A DNA stretch of 26,301 nucleotides from Prevotellamassilia sp. (GTDB lineage: Bacteria > Bacteroidota > Bacteroidia > Bacteroidales > Bacteroidaceae): contig VSQE01000032.1 in the NCBI GenBank assembly GCA_009775705.1, positions 1-26,301 of the forward strand. The letters run 5' to 3'. Position numbers and translations under genes: made by a program. Numbering within the stretch: position 1 is the stretch's first letter; each line of letters starts with the position of its first letter. Positions 1-7,868 of the stretch are shown here, one piece after another. The notes beneath the pieces were generated by a model that ran no database searches, was not told the origin of the DNA, and saw only the letters and a program-made list of their open reading frames with translations.

Positions 1-812
1 GGGCGGGACTTACCGGTTTGCAGGGCAACAGGGGAAGGGAACTGCCGCCCGAAATAACGGTCCAGCGGTATGGACGGCTGTCCCGTGTCGAACGATACGG
101 CACCGCGCGACAGTGTGAACCGCCGTACCGTATAGTTGCCACGACCCGTGTCGAAGCGTCCCGAACGGAGGGCGGCTTCGCCGATGTGTGCCGTCAGCCG
201 TAATGTGTCGCCCGGTAGGGACAGGCGTACCGTAGAGCGGGAGATGTCTACTTTGTCTACGGCAATATTCCAGTTGGAGGGTGTTGTGGCAGTATCCTTG
301 CGGGCGGTGTCGCTCATTTCCACAGAAATGTCCGAGTTGTCCAGCGAGGCTGCATCCAGCTGTACGAGTTCTTTTTCCCATTCCACTCCGTGTGCCGAGG
401 CCGTCAACTCTCCCATGCGACCTTTCAGTCTCAGGTCGGGGATGAAGTCTTTGGTGTCGAGCTGTACTCCCCGAAGGGAGAAGCCGTCCACGTCGGCCCG
501 TCCTTTGAAAAGCGGCAGCATGCGTACTTCCAGCCGCAGGGCACGGGCCGCCAGCAGGGTATCGCCACCGGCCTCGACGGCTTGGACGTTGAGCACACTC
601 AGGTCGAGCGGGAAGGCCAGCCGTACCCGCTCGACGGAAATCCGCATACCGGTCTTTTCCGACAGGCGGGAGGCCACTTCGCCTACGATGAAGTTCTGGA
701 CCGGAGGCAGATAGACAAGTAGGGCGAGCACGAGAAACAAGACGATGGGTATGGCGATGGCCGTGAGCAGCCATTTGAGACTTTTGCGGAGAAGAGTTTT
801 CGTTTTCATCAT
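1..812 (-). CDS. TamB/AsmA-like envelope protein, N-terminal part (cut by window edge)
   Basis: The reading frame is open from an ATG-ATG pair at 812/809 to the window edge, giving about 270 residues. It starts with a lysine-rich stretch and one hydrophobic anchor (around residues 13-36, ending LLVYLPPVQNF). Next comes the segment SEKTGMRISVERVRLAFPLD, which I recognise as the usual opening of Bacteroidota TamB/AsmA-like proteins. The rest is beta-rich, with repeated short motifs such as DTLLAARALRLEV and GVQLDTKDF. Proteins of this family are anchored in the inner membrane and span the periplasm; they are linked to outer-membrane protein assembly or phospholipid transport. Full-length members are usually well over 1000 residues, so most of the gene lies outside. 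A consensus promoter lies directly upstream. Family assignment is confident; the exact role is not known from sequence. Confidence 0.85.
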   Translation of the reverse strand, partial: MMKTKTLLRKSLKWLLTAIAIPIVLFLVLALLVYLPPVQNFIVGEVASRLSEKTGMRISVERVRLAFPLDLSVLNVQAVEAGGDTLLAARALRLEVRMLPLFKGRADVDGFSLRGVQLDTKDFIPDLRLKGRMGELTASAHGVEWEKELVQLDAASLDNSDISVEMSDTARKDTATTPSNWNIAVDKVDISRSTVRLSLPGDTLRLTAHIGEAALRSGRFDTGRGNYTVRRFTLSRGAVSFDTGQPSIPLDRYFGRQFPSPVALQTGKSR

Positions 813-816
813 GCTA

Positions 817-847
817 CAAAGTTACGGCCATCTACTGTAAGAGCCAA
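817..847 (-). promoter_or_regulatory. Bacteroidota-type promoter of the TamB-like gene
   Basis: On the minus strand TTGG (847-844) is followed after 19 bases by TAACTTTG (824-817), matching the -33/-7 pattern of the Bacteroidota primary sigma factor. The -7 box ends only four bases before the first ATG at 812, so the transcript should have almost no leader. The second ATG at 809 may therefore be the one used. Confidence 0.75.
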
Positions 848-1000
848 GCAAATAACGTCTTTTTAGACAGTCCTGCCCAGGTCTGGGGGCATGTGTGCCG
901 TATGTGCCGGTCTGTCTGAATGAAAAAAGCCGGGAGCAGGGAAAATTTTTAAGAAAAATATGAAAAAAGTGATTTGCCGGCATGGGACAATCAAGACTCG

Positions 1001-1246
1001 ATGAAGGTAGCCCTGTTGCTGTCTAACCGTAATTCGCGCAATTGGGACTGCTGTCCCGACGGGATGGCCGGAACCATGACAATGGATTCCGGCACGCGCA
1101 TGAACTTCTTCGGACGTCTTTCAAGGATGAAGCGGGTTGAGGCCTGCGGAACAGTGACGCTGGGATCGGCTGAGGAACGCCGTCTCTATACTTGTTTGGC
1201 CGGTCAGGTTTTCGATGAAGTGGAAACGGAGTTGGAGGAAAAGTAA
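1001..1246 (+). CDS. Short hypothetical protein, possibly frameshifted at its 5' end
   Basis: This frame encodes 81 residues from ATG at 1001, starting MKVALLLSNRNSRNWDC and ending in an acidic tail (DEVETELEEK). I recognise no family. Codon use resembles the neighbouring genes, with many G/C third positions, whereas the opposite strand reads as an arginine- and proline-rich shadow. The same frame stays open upstream to a stop at 950, with only a TTG at 974 as an earlier start. An ATG at 960 in another frame gives a 14-codon ORF whose TGA overlaps the ATG at 1001. If the A6 run at 963-968 had one more A, the two frames would join as MKKSDLPAWDNQDSMKVA. No consensus promoter is visible. It could be a real small gene, a decayed one, or chance. 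Confidence 0.4.
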   Translation: MKVALLLSNRNSRNWDCCPDGMAGTMTMDSGTRMNFFGRLSRMKRVEACGTVTLGSAEERRLYTCLAGQVFDEVETELEEK

Positions 1247-1261
1247 AGGCTTCGGGAATTT

Positions 1262-1317
1262 TTACAAGGCATGTAAATTTTTTTACACGCCTTGTAAAAA
1301 AATTACATGCCTTGTAA
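1262..1317. repeat. Three phased dyads TTACA-N5-TGTAA
   Basis: Three 15-base elements occur at 1262-1276, 1283-1297 and 1303-1317. Each has perfect TTACA...TGTAA arms around a five-base centre (AGGCA, CGCCT, TGCCT). The third is the exact reverse complement of the first, and the second differs from the third by one base. Starts are 21 and 20 bases apart, about two helical turns. The spacers are runs of A or T. The elements lie just beyond the terminator of the rodA operon and after the short plus-strand ORF. The spacing suggests a multi-site operator, but tandem duplication by slippage is possible. Confidence 0.8.
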
Positions 1318-1363
1318 AAAAACAACTGGTGTGCGGCAATATCGCTATTTGCTGCACACCGGT
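1316..1363 (-). terminator. Rho-independent terminator of the mre-rodA operon
   Basis: A 15-bp stem (1363-1349 with 1339-1325, two G-T wobbles) closes a nine-base loop. On the minus strand the stem is followed within two bases by a run of seven T (1322-1316). It lies 19 bases past the stop codon of the last gene of the leftward operon. Confidence 0.85.
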
Positions 1364-1381
1364 ATTTATATAATATATATA

Positions 1382-1828
1382 CTAAATGTTGAACTGTTTG
1401 CCTTTGCTGCCGTCCTCGAATCCCTTTGCATATCCTTCACGATAGCCTTTGACGTATGCTTCGCGCTCGGTGCGGGTGGGAAAATTGTTGGATTCGTCAT
1501 ACGAGGCACGTTCCTCTCCGATGGCACCGTCATCCATGCCGCTGAGATAGCCGTCTTCGAATCCGGCTTCAGCGGCCGGACGTTTGTCTTTCCCGATCGT
1601 ATCGGGCAGGGCGATGCTGATTGTTTCGGCCGGAGCCGTCAGAAAGGCTGTGTCCATGGTCATGTCGGGGGCTGAGGGGCTGCTTGCTTTCGGAAGGATG
1701 TAATCTGCGGGATCGTCCGCAGTTTTTTCGCTGGCTTTTTTCAGGAAGATGATGGCCAGTGCGACGGATATTCCTAAAAGCAGAAACAAAAGACTGCGCA
1801 GGCGGATGTCGGAATTCTTTTTATTCAT
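1382..1828 (-). CDS. Small membrane-anchored protein with GxxxG repeats (hypothetical)
   Basis: The product has 148 residues: a basic start, one membrane helix (about residues 11-29, LRSLLFLLLGISVALAIIFL) and a soluble remainder. The C-terminal part contains the same glycine spacing twice. GFEDGYLSGMDDGAIG and GYREGYAKGFEDGSKG both place glycines at positions 1, 5, 9, 13 and 16. This resembles the deca-GX3 pattern known from Yae1/Lto1 proteins, which I note only as a likeness. The two blocks are linked by about 20 residues including ESNNFPTRTEREAY. It is the last gene of the mreB-rodA operon, 58 bases after rodA, and is followed by the operon terminator. That position suggests an accessory role in elongation, but no function is known to me. 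Confidence 0.75.
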   Translation of the reverse strand: MNKKNSDIRLRSLLFLLLGISVALAIIFLKKASEKTADDPADYILPKASSPSAPDMTMDTAFLTAPAETISIALPDTIGKDKRPAAEAGFEDGYLSGMDDGAIGEERASYDESNNFPTRTEREAYVKGYREGYAKGFEDGSKGKQFNI

Positions 1829-1886
1829 AATGTATCAAGTATTCGGTAGATATTCTATTGAAATTCAGATGAGGGAGAAATTGCTT

Positions 1887-3386
1887 TCAGCGGCGCTGTT
1901 GTTGCAGGGTGTTTCCCGCGTCGATGCGCAGGAAGATGAACAGGAGCAGTGTGAAGCCCCAAAGCGATGAGCCGCCGTAGCTGAAAAAGGGTAGCGGGAT
2001 GCCGATGACAGGTGTCAGCCCCATTACCATGCCCACATTGATGAACACGTGGAACAGGAAAATGCTGAGCACGGAATAGCCGTAGACGCGTCCGAACTTG
2101 GAGGTCTGCCTTTCCGCCAGATAAAGCAAGCGCAGGATCAGGCCCAGGAAAAGCAGAAGTACGGTGGCCGATCCGACGAAGCCCTCTTCCTCGCCCACAG
2201 TGCAGAAGATGAAGTCGGTGTCCTGTTCCGGAACATACTTGAGTTTGGTCTGCGTTCCGTTCATGAAGCCTTTTCCTTCCAGACCACCCGACCCGATGGC
2301 TATTTTGCTTTGGTTGACATTGTAGCCGGCTCCCGAGAAATCCGTGTCCATGCCCAGCAGTACCCGGATGCGCGATTGTTGGTGTGCTTTGAGTACATGG
2401 TTCATCACGTAGTCCGAGGAGTAGAAAAAGGTCATGGAGCCGAGGGCGAATACGGCTATGTAGAAATACTGGTGTAATCTTTCGCTCAATGCCTGCCAGA
2501 TCAGATAGCCTACGGTGAACAGACAGAACCCGAGTTGTGCCCATGCCACATCGAAGGGGACTACAAAGCGTGAGACCAGCAGTGCGGTGGCCATGGTGAT
2601 CAGTCCGCCGGAGGCTAACCGGCCCGTGTGGCGCGAGTGCGGGCAATAGACGCGGACCATCCCGATGCTGAATATCCAGATGAGTGTGAGGACCGAGAAC
2701 TCACCGACGGAGGTCTTGGTTGCAGGCAGGAGCTCCTCGGAGAAACGGATGCCTACCACAAAATAGACGATGGCGGCGAAGCCGGTGAAAAGGAAACTGC
2801 CCGGCATCCCTTCGCGGTAGAATACCAGGAAGAAAGCCAGATAGACGAGGGCCGAACCGGTTTCCTTCTGTAGAATGATGAGGAGCATGGGCAGCAGGAC
2901 GAGCGCGGAGGCCCGTAGCAGGTTGTGCATGTTGTCGAGTGCGAAGCCGTATTGGTTGCAGAGCTTGGCAACGGCCAGCGCTGTTATACATTTGGCGAAT
3001 TCGGCCGGCTGGAGGTTGACAGATCCTATTTGGATCCATGAAAGGGAACCCTTGATGTCCCGTGCGATGAAAGGAGTGACAAACAGGAGCAGGAGGGCCA
3101 GCACGTAAAGGATGTCGGTGAGTTGGTCGAAGTAGCGGTCGTCCAGCATCAGGAGGACAAATCCCAGACCGAAGGCGCAGCAGATCCATACGAGCTGTTT
3201 GCCGGTGCGCGTTCCCCAGCTTATGAAATCGGTGTCACCTATTTCGTGACTCGCTCCGCAGAGGCTCAGCCAACCGAAAGCGAGCAGGGCTATGTAGAGC
3301 AGAATGATCAGCCAGTCTACGCGCAGCAGAGGATATTTGCTGTCGGAAAGGGGGCGGGAAGAGGAGGATATGGAGATGTACGACAT
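1887..3386 (-). CDS. rodA: RodA, SEDS peptidoglycan glycosyltransferase
   Basis: RodA is the multi-pass inner-membrane SEDS enzyme that polymerises lipid II into glycan strands for lateral wall growth, paired with PBP2. The 499-residue product shows the family landmarks in order: LQPAEFAK near residue 130, QKETGSALVY, then QSKIAIGSGGLEGKGF, PEQDTDFIF with the conserved aspartate loop, EEEGFVG, and the C-terminal GLTPVIGIPLPFFSYGGSS. It is longer than the roughly 370 residues of E. coli RodA because of an extra hydrophobic and loop stretch in the middle, where additional membrane segments appear (around 215-320). PBP2 (mrdA) ends 24 bases upstream, which fits a fixed RodA-PBP2 pair. The cytoplasmic N-terminus is serine-rich (SISSSSRPLSDS). 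Confidence 0.96.
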   Translation of the reverse strand: MSYISISSSSRPLSDSKYPLLRVDWLIILLYIALLAFGWLSLCGASHEIGDTDFISWGTRTGKQLVWICCAFGLGFVLLMLDDRYFDQLTDILYVLALLLLFVTPFIARDIKGSLSWIQIGSVNLQPAEFAKCITALAVAKLCNQYGFALDNMHNLLRASALVLLPMLLIILQKETGSALVYLAFFLVFYREGMPGSFLFTGFAAIVYFVVGIRFSEELLPATKTSVGEFSVLTLIWIFSIGMVRVYCPHSRHTGRLASGGLITMATALLVSRFVVPFDVAWAQLGFCLFTVGYLIWQALSERLHQYFYIAVFALGSMTFFYSSDYVMNHVLKAHQQSRIRVLLGMDTDFSGAGYNVNQSKIAIGSGGLEGKGFMNGTQTKLKYVPEQDTDFIFCTVGEEEGFVGSATVLLLFLGLILRLLYLAERQTSKFGRVYGYSVLSIFLFHVFINVGMVMGLTPVIGIPLPFFSYGGSSLWGFTLLLFIFLRIDAGNTLQQQRR

Positions 3387-3410
3387 GAATGTGTTGTCTG
3401 GAAAAAGGGG

Positions 3411-5252
3411 TTAGCGTTCGGTGGAGGAGTATTTGATGTGCCGGTTGCGGAACATCTCGGCTTTGGCCTGCGAGGCGGGGGAGAGGTGTCCGTTGAGATA
3501 TTGCTCCATGATGAGTGCCCCGAGCGGCACTCCGTAGACATTGCCGTAGCCTCCGTTCTCGACATAGACGGAAACGGCTATTTGGGGCTTGTCCATCGGA
3601 GCGAATCCCATGAAGGCGCTGTGGTCGTGCCCGCGGTTCTGTGCGGTTCCGGTTTTTCCGCAGACCTCGATGCCCGGCAGGTTGGCGGCGCGGCAGGTGC
3701 CGCTGAGCACGGCGCGGCGCATTCCGGCCACGGCATATTCGTACCAGTGGGGACTGACCATCGTGTGGCGGGGCCGCAGGTAGAGGGTGTCAAGGCTGCT
3801 GCCCTGAATGCTGCGGGCCACGTGGGGGATGTAGTAATGGCCGCGGTTGGCGATGGTGGCGGCCAGATTGGCGATTTGCAGCGGAGTGGCGGTAACCTCT
3901 CCCTGCCCGATGGAGATGGAAATGACGGTCAGCGGGTTCCAGGATTTGTTGTAGTGTTTGTCGTAGTAGTCGGCATTGGGGATCATGCCTCGCTGCTCAC
4001 CCGGCAGATCTGTTCCCAGCCGATAGCCGAATCCCATGGCTACGAGATGGTCTTTCCAACGTGTCATGGCAGCCTGGATGGAACCGTACTTCCGTTTGTT
4101 GCTGAGCAGACGGTAGAGGTTCCAGCAGAAATAGGCGTTGCACGAGGTCCCGATGGCCGGAACGAGCGGAGTGGGGGAGCTGTGGCCGTGACAGCCCAGA
4201 TGAAGTCCTTTGTAGTTGAAGCCGTGGTGGCAGGGAAAAGCTATCTGAGGGTCGATGCTGCCTTCCTGAAGTCCGATGAGGGCTTGCGAGAGTTTGAACG
4301 TGGAGCCGGGGGGATAGGTTCCCATCATGGCACGGTTGAGCAGGGGCTTGTGCGGGTCACGGCTGAGTGTGCGGTAGATTTTTCCGCGTTCCCGTCCCAC
4401 CAGAATGCGGGGGTCGTAAGTGGGAGACGAAGCCATGCAGAGAATCTCGCCGGTGGAAGGCTCGATGGCAACGATCGCCCCCAATTTGCCTTGAAGCAGG
4501 CTTTCGGCCAGTGCCTGCAGGTCCATGTCGATGCTGAGCGTGATGTTCTTGCCCGGAATGGGAGCCTTGTCGTATTTCCCGTTCTGGTAATGGCCTTGTG
4601 TCCGGCCTCTGGCGTCGCGCAGCATGATGCGCATTCCTTTTTCGCCGCGTAGCTGTTTTTCGTACGAGCGTTCCACGCCCAGCTTTCCTATATGGTCACC
4701 GCTTTTGTAGTAGTCGTCTTCCTCAATGTCGGATTCGTTCACCTCTCCCACATCGCCCAGGATATGTGCCCCCATGCCGTGGGCATAGTGGCGTACGGAG
4801 CGTTTTTCTATGGAAAAACCTTTGAAGCGGAACAGTTTCTCGCGGAACATGGAGAACTCTTCCGCCGGAATCTGGCTCATGAAGAGTTGTGGCGTATGGC
4901 GTGAATAGCTTTTCTTTGATTTGATATCATCCATGCGCCGGATATATTCATCGCGGGTGATGCCTATGGTGGAACAGAAATCCAGCGTGTCGATGCCGCG
5001 CTGGTCGTTCATGATGACCATGATGTTGTAGGACGGTTCGTTGTAGACGAGCAACCGTCCTTTGCGGTCGGTGATCAGGCCGCGCGAGGGATATTGTATA
5101 TCTTTCCGGAAAGCATTGGAGTCGGCGTTCTTCTTGTAGTCGTCGCTCATGAGCTGTAGTGTGAAGAGCCGTATCAGATAGATCACGATAATGGTGACGG
5201 CGATACCGCCGATTACGAATTTCCGATTTTCAAAATTCAGTTCGCGTACCAT
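3411..5252 (-). CDS. mrdA: Penicillin-binding protein 2 (elongation transpeptidase)
   Basis: This 613-residue class B PBP crosslinks new glycan made by RodA during elongation. A short cytoplasmic start precedes one membrane helix (about 12-33). The dimerisation segment carries the hallmark YPSRGLITDRKGRLLVYN (54-71). The transpeptidase motifs are all present: SxxK as STFK at 317-320 with nucleophile Ser317, SxN as SCN at 370-372, and KTGT at 533-536. The length matches the PBP2 family. It lies between mreD (50 bases upstream) and rodA (24 bases downstream) in one operon. Nothing suggests truncation. The assignment as MrdA rather than a division PBP3 rests on the operon and on the RodA partner. 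Confidence 0.96.
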   Translation of the reverse strand: MVRELNFENRKFVIGGIAVTIIVIYLIRLFTLQLMSDDYKKNADSNAFRKDIQYPSRGLITDRKGRLLVYNEPSYNIMVIMNDQRGIDTLDFCSTIGITRDEYIRRMDDIKSKKSYSRHTPQLFMSQIPAEEFSMFREKLFRFKGFSIEKRSVRHYAHGMGAHILGDVGEVNESDIEEDDYYKSGDHIGKLGVERSYEKQLRGEKGMRIMLRDARGRTQGHYQNGKYDKAPIPGKNITLSIDMDLQALAESLLQGKLGAIVAIEPSTGEILCMASSPTYDPRILVGRERGKIYRTLSRDPHKPLLNRAMMGTYPPGSTFKLSQALIGLQEGSIDPQIAFPCHHGFNYKGLHLGCHGHSSPTPLVPAIGTSCNAYFCWNLYRLLSNKRKYGSIQAAMTRWKDHLVAMGFGYRLGTDLPGEQRGMIPNADYYDKHYNKSWNPLTVISISIGQGEVTATPLQIANLAATIANRGHYYIPHVARSIQGSSLDTLYLRPRHTMVSPHWYEYAVAGMRRAVLSGTCRAANLPGIEVCGKTGTAQNRGHDHSAFMGFAPMDKPQIAVSVYVENGGYGNVYGVPLGALIMEQYLNGHLSPASQAKAEMFRNRHIKYSSTER

Positions 5253-5301
5253 GACGGGAAAGATTGAAAGAGTAAAGGGAATTTGCGGAGAGAACCGGAT
5301 T

Positions 5302-5814
5302 TCAGTGTTTTCCGCAACCGCGGATCAGTTCCATCGCGACAATGAACAGCGTCGTGAGCAAAGTGCTGCTGCCAATGTTGACAAGGAGGCTCTCGGGGTT
5401 GAAGAAGGAGAAGGCTTCGATGCTGAAGAACAAGGCGCAATGAATGGAAACCGTTACGAGGATGAGGCGCAGGAATGGGCCCCATTCCATGCTGTGGGCC
5501 GAGGGGACGAGCACCTCGTCATCCTGATCGTTGGGAGAGAATGCACGTAGCAGGGGTGGAGTCAGTAAGGCGACAAAACAGAGCGATGCGGCGGCGATTC
5601 CCGGTGTATTTGTGAAGAGATCGACGGTAAGTCCCAGCAGGAATCCCAGCAACAGATAGCCACAACGCGGCGTATTGCTGGGCAGAAGCAACAGGAAATA
5701 GACGTAAGGCATGGGAGTCGCGTAGCCCATGATGTGGATATGATTGAAGACGAGCACTTGCAGCAAGAGCAGCAGCAGGAACCACCCGGTACGGGAAAAG
5801 AATGTCTGTATCAT
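5302..5814 (-). CDS. mreD: Rod shape-determining protein MreD
   Basis: MreD is a small integral membrane subunit of the elongasome that works with MreC to activate PBP2-RodA. The 170-residue product is almost wholly hydrophobic, with about five or six membrane segments. It contains GLTVDLFTNTPGIAAAS around residues 59-75, the typical MreD signature (G-L-x-x-D-x-F). It starts 11 bases after mreC ends and lies in the fixed order mreB-mreC-mreD-mrdA-rodA. Sequence conservation in MreD is low in general, so the call depends on the signature, the topology and the operon together. Confidence 0.93.
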   Translation of the reverse strand: MIQTFFSRTGWFLLLLLLQVLVFNHIHIMGYATPMPYVYFLLLLPSNTPRCGYLLLGFLLGLTVDLFTNTPGIAAASLCFVALLTPPLLRAFSPNDQDDEVLVPSAHSMEWGPFLRLILVTVSIHCALFFSIEAFSFFNPESLLVNIGSSTLLTTLFIVAMELIRGCGKH

Positions 5815-5825
5815 GGCATGTCTGT

Positions 5826-6689
5826 TTAGGGTTGCAGGGCCGCGTCTTCCTCTCTGGCATGGCGGCGCAGGGTATCTATCTCGGCTTTATAGGGAGTGGA
5901 GATGACATTGACATCGCGCAGATTGGCGAAATCGGTACCCAGATTCACCTCCAGTTTGTACGACTGGCCGTCGGAGGAATTGTGTATGCCGCTGATGCGT
6001 CCCACGAAAATACCGGGAGGGAAGACGGCGGAATAGCCGCTGGTTTCTATACATTCTCCTTTTCGGATTTTGGCATAGCGTGGAATGTCGTCCACACAGG
6101 CTTTCCGCAAGCTGTTGCCTTCCCATTGCAGATAGCCGAAATACCGTTGGCCGCGCACCCTGCAACTGATGCTCGATTTGCGGTTGGTCACCGGAATGAC
6201 GAGCGAATGGTGCGGACCGGTCAGATAAACGATGCCGACTACGCCGCCACCGCCCACGACTCCCATTTCACTGTGTACGCCGTCCGCCTCGCCGCGGTCA
6301 ATGACCAGATAATTGTTGGTGCGCTCTCTGGAATTGGAAACAACGGTGGCGGGTATCAGCTCATAGCCGGCCAGACGCTCCGCCATGATGTGCTCCGTGA
6401 CTGATGTGTCCCGTATGGCGGTGGTCAGAGCCTCGCGCAGGCTGTTGTTCTCCTGTTGGAGCCGCAGATTTTCGGCGGTCAGTTCCCGATTGACGGTTTG
6501 CAGGTGAAGATAGGAAACGACATGTTCGTACCATCCGTTGATTTCGGCCACAACCGAGTTGGCGGCGCTGAACCATACGCTACCCTGATAGCTGTTGAAG
6601 CGGAATAGCAGGGAAAAACTGGCAGCCTCCAACAGCAGAAACAGAAAAAGATAATTGTATTTGCGAAAAAATTCCAGCAGGTTATGCAT
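5826..6689 (-). CDS. mreC: Rod shape-determining protein MreC
   Basis: MreC is a bitopic periplasmic scaffold that binds and activates PBP2. The call is 287 residues from ATG at 6689: MHNLLEFFRKYNYLFLFLLL, then one membrane helix, a coiled coil (NRELTAENLRLQQENNSLRE), and the periplasmic beta domains with GEADGVHSEMGVVGGGGVVG and NRKSSISCRVRG. An in-frame ATG at 6746 would add 19 residues. I reject it because it lies in the loop of an 11-bp hairpin between mreB and mreC, and because Bacteroidales MreC proteins usually start with a short segment like the one chosen here. Confidence 0.94.
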   Translation of the reverse strand: MHNLLEFFRKYNYLFLFLLLEAASFSLLFRFNSYQGSVWFSAANSVVAEINGWYEHVVSYLHLQTVNRELTAENLRLQQENNSLREALTTAIRDTSVTEHIMAERLAGYELIPATVVSNSRERTNNYLVIDRGEADGVHSEMGVVGGGGVVGIVYLTGPHHSLVIPVTNRKSSISCRVRGQRYFGYLQWEGNSLRKACVDDIPRYAKIRKGECIETSGYSAVFPPGIFVGRISGIHNSSDGQSYKLEVNLGTDFANLRDVNVISTPYKAEIDTLRRHAREEDAALQP

Positions 6690-6729
6690 GGCGGTATAAT
6701 GGGCTCTTCGTCTGTATGCACATTCCCTT

Positions 6730-6767
6730 ATCCCGAAATCAGGCATTGGGTGGCCCGATTTCGGGAT
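6730..6767 (-). other. Hairpin between mreB and mreC
   Basis: A perfect 11-bp inverted repeat (6730-6740 with 6757-6767) closes a 16-base loop in the gap between mreB and mreC. No T run follows in the direction of transcription, so it is not a standard terminator. It could protect or process the mRNA and so set the ratio of MreB to the membrane subunits. Confidence 0.6.
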
Positions 6768-6791
6768 TCGTAGGGTGTGTGCTGATTTCTC

Positions 6792-7826
6792 TTATCTCAT
6801 CAGGAACGTGAATTTTTCCACATTTTTCAAGGCAACACCTGTTCCTCTGGCTACGCAGAGCAGCGGGTCGTCCGCCACATGGAAAGGAATGTTGATCTTG
6901 TCCGTCAGACGTTTGTCCAGACCACGCAGCAGGGCACCGCCTCCTGTCAGATAGATACCGTTTTTCACGATGTCGGCATATAGTTCGGGCGGTGTGTTTT
7001 CCAGTGCGTTGAGTACGGCCATTTCGATCTTGGCGATTGATTTTTCAAGACAATGGGCAATTTCCTGATAGCATACGGGCACTTCCATGGGCAACGCCGT
7101 GATTTTGTTGGGGCCGTGGACCACGTAGTCTTCCGGAGTGTTTTCGCCCAGATCGGTCAAGGCGGCTCCCACATTGATCTTGATGCGTTCGGCCATGCGC
7201 TCGCTGACGCGGACATTGTGCTGGCGGCTCATGTATTCCTGGATGTCAGCGGTGAAATCATCGCCGGCCATTTTGATGGAATTGTTCGAGACGATGCCTC
7301 CCAGCGAGATGACTGCGATTTCCGTGGTGCCGCCGCCTATGTCGACGATCATGTTGCCTTCGGGGGCGTTCACGTCGATACCGATGCCTATTGCGGCGGC
7401 CATCGGTTCATAGAGCAGGAACACGTCGCGGCCGCCGGCATGCTCGGCCGAGTCGCGCACGGCACGCAGCTCCACTTCCGTACTGCCGCTGGGCACACCG
7501 ATGACCATACGCAACTGGGGCGAGAAGAGGCGTTTGCCTTTGTGCACCATTTTTATCAGTCCGCGCAACATCTGTTCGCAGGCATTGAAATCGGCAATGA
7601 CGCCATCGCGCAACGGGCGGATCACACGGATCTTGTCATTTGTCTTTTCATACATCAGTTTGGCACGTTCGCCTACCGCCATCATTTTTTCCGAATGACG
7701 GTCGAGCGCAACTACGGAAGGCTCGTTTACGGCGATTTCGTCGTCGCTGATAATGACCGTATTGGCTGTACCCAAGTCGATGGCCAGTTCTTGGGTAAAG
7801 GAGAAGAATTTGGAAAAGAAACTCAT
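6792..7826 (-). CDS. mreB: Rod shape-determining protein MreB (bacterial actin)
   Basis: MreB forms membrane-bound filaments that steer the elongasome. The 344-residue product has the actin-fold nucleotide motifs: phosphate 1 DLGTANT (17-23), phosphate 2 DIGGGTTE (162-169) and the adenosine motif LTGGGALLRG (292-301). The N-terminus MSFFSKFFSFTQE is amphipathic and aromatic, as expected for the membrane-binding segment. It starts 42 bases after the IMP cyclohydrolase gene with no promoter visible between them, so both probably share the promoter at 8498-8528. Length and motifs are typical. Confidence 0.98.
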   Translation of the reverse strand: MSFFSKFFSFTQELAIDLGTANTVIISDDEIAVNEPSVVALDRHSEKMMAVGERAKLMYEKTNDKIRVIRPLRDGVIADFNACEQMLRGLIKMVHKGKRLFSPQLRMVIGVPSGSTEVELRAVRDSAEHAGGRDVFLLYEPMAAAIGIGIDVNAPEGNMIVDIGGGTTEIAVISLGGIVSNNSIKMAGDDFTADIQEYMSRQHNVRVSERMAERIKINVGAALTDLGENTPEDYVVHGPNKITALPMEVPVCYQEIAHCLEKSIAKIEMAVLNALENTPPELYADIVKNGIYLTGGGALLRGLDKRLTDKINIPFHVADDPLLCVARGTGVALKNVEKFTFLMR

Positions 7827-7868
7827 TGAGGATGTCGGTTAAATGGTTGACTTGCGGAGCTGCGTTTT

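Noticed and set aside
10..774. 254-residue minus-strand ORF (MAAHGHRHTHR...)
   Set aside because: It is a shifted-frame shadow of the TamB-like gene: the frame from 812 is open to the edge, has a membrane anchor and family-like sequence, while this one is rich in Arg, His and Pro.
1023..1325. 100-residue minus-strand ORF over the short plus-strand ORF and the dyads
   Set aside because: Its start lies inside the A/T-rich repeats and its sequence has shadow-like composition (Arg, Pro, Ser).
3123..4652. 509-residue plus-strand ORF
   Set aside because: It is antisense to rodA and PBP2, which have full motif sets; it has no recognisable domain, and long antisense frames are common in G/C-rich codon patterns.
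7053..7829. 258-residue plus-strand ORF
   Set aside because: Antisense to mreB; it contains no recognisable motif.
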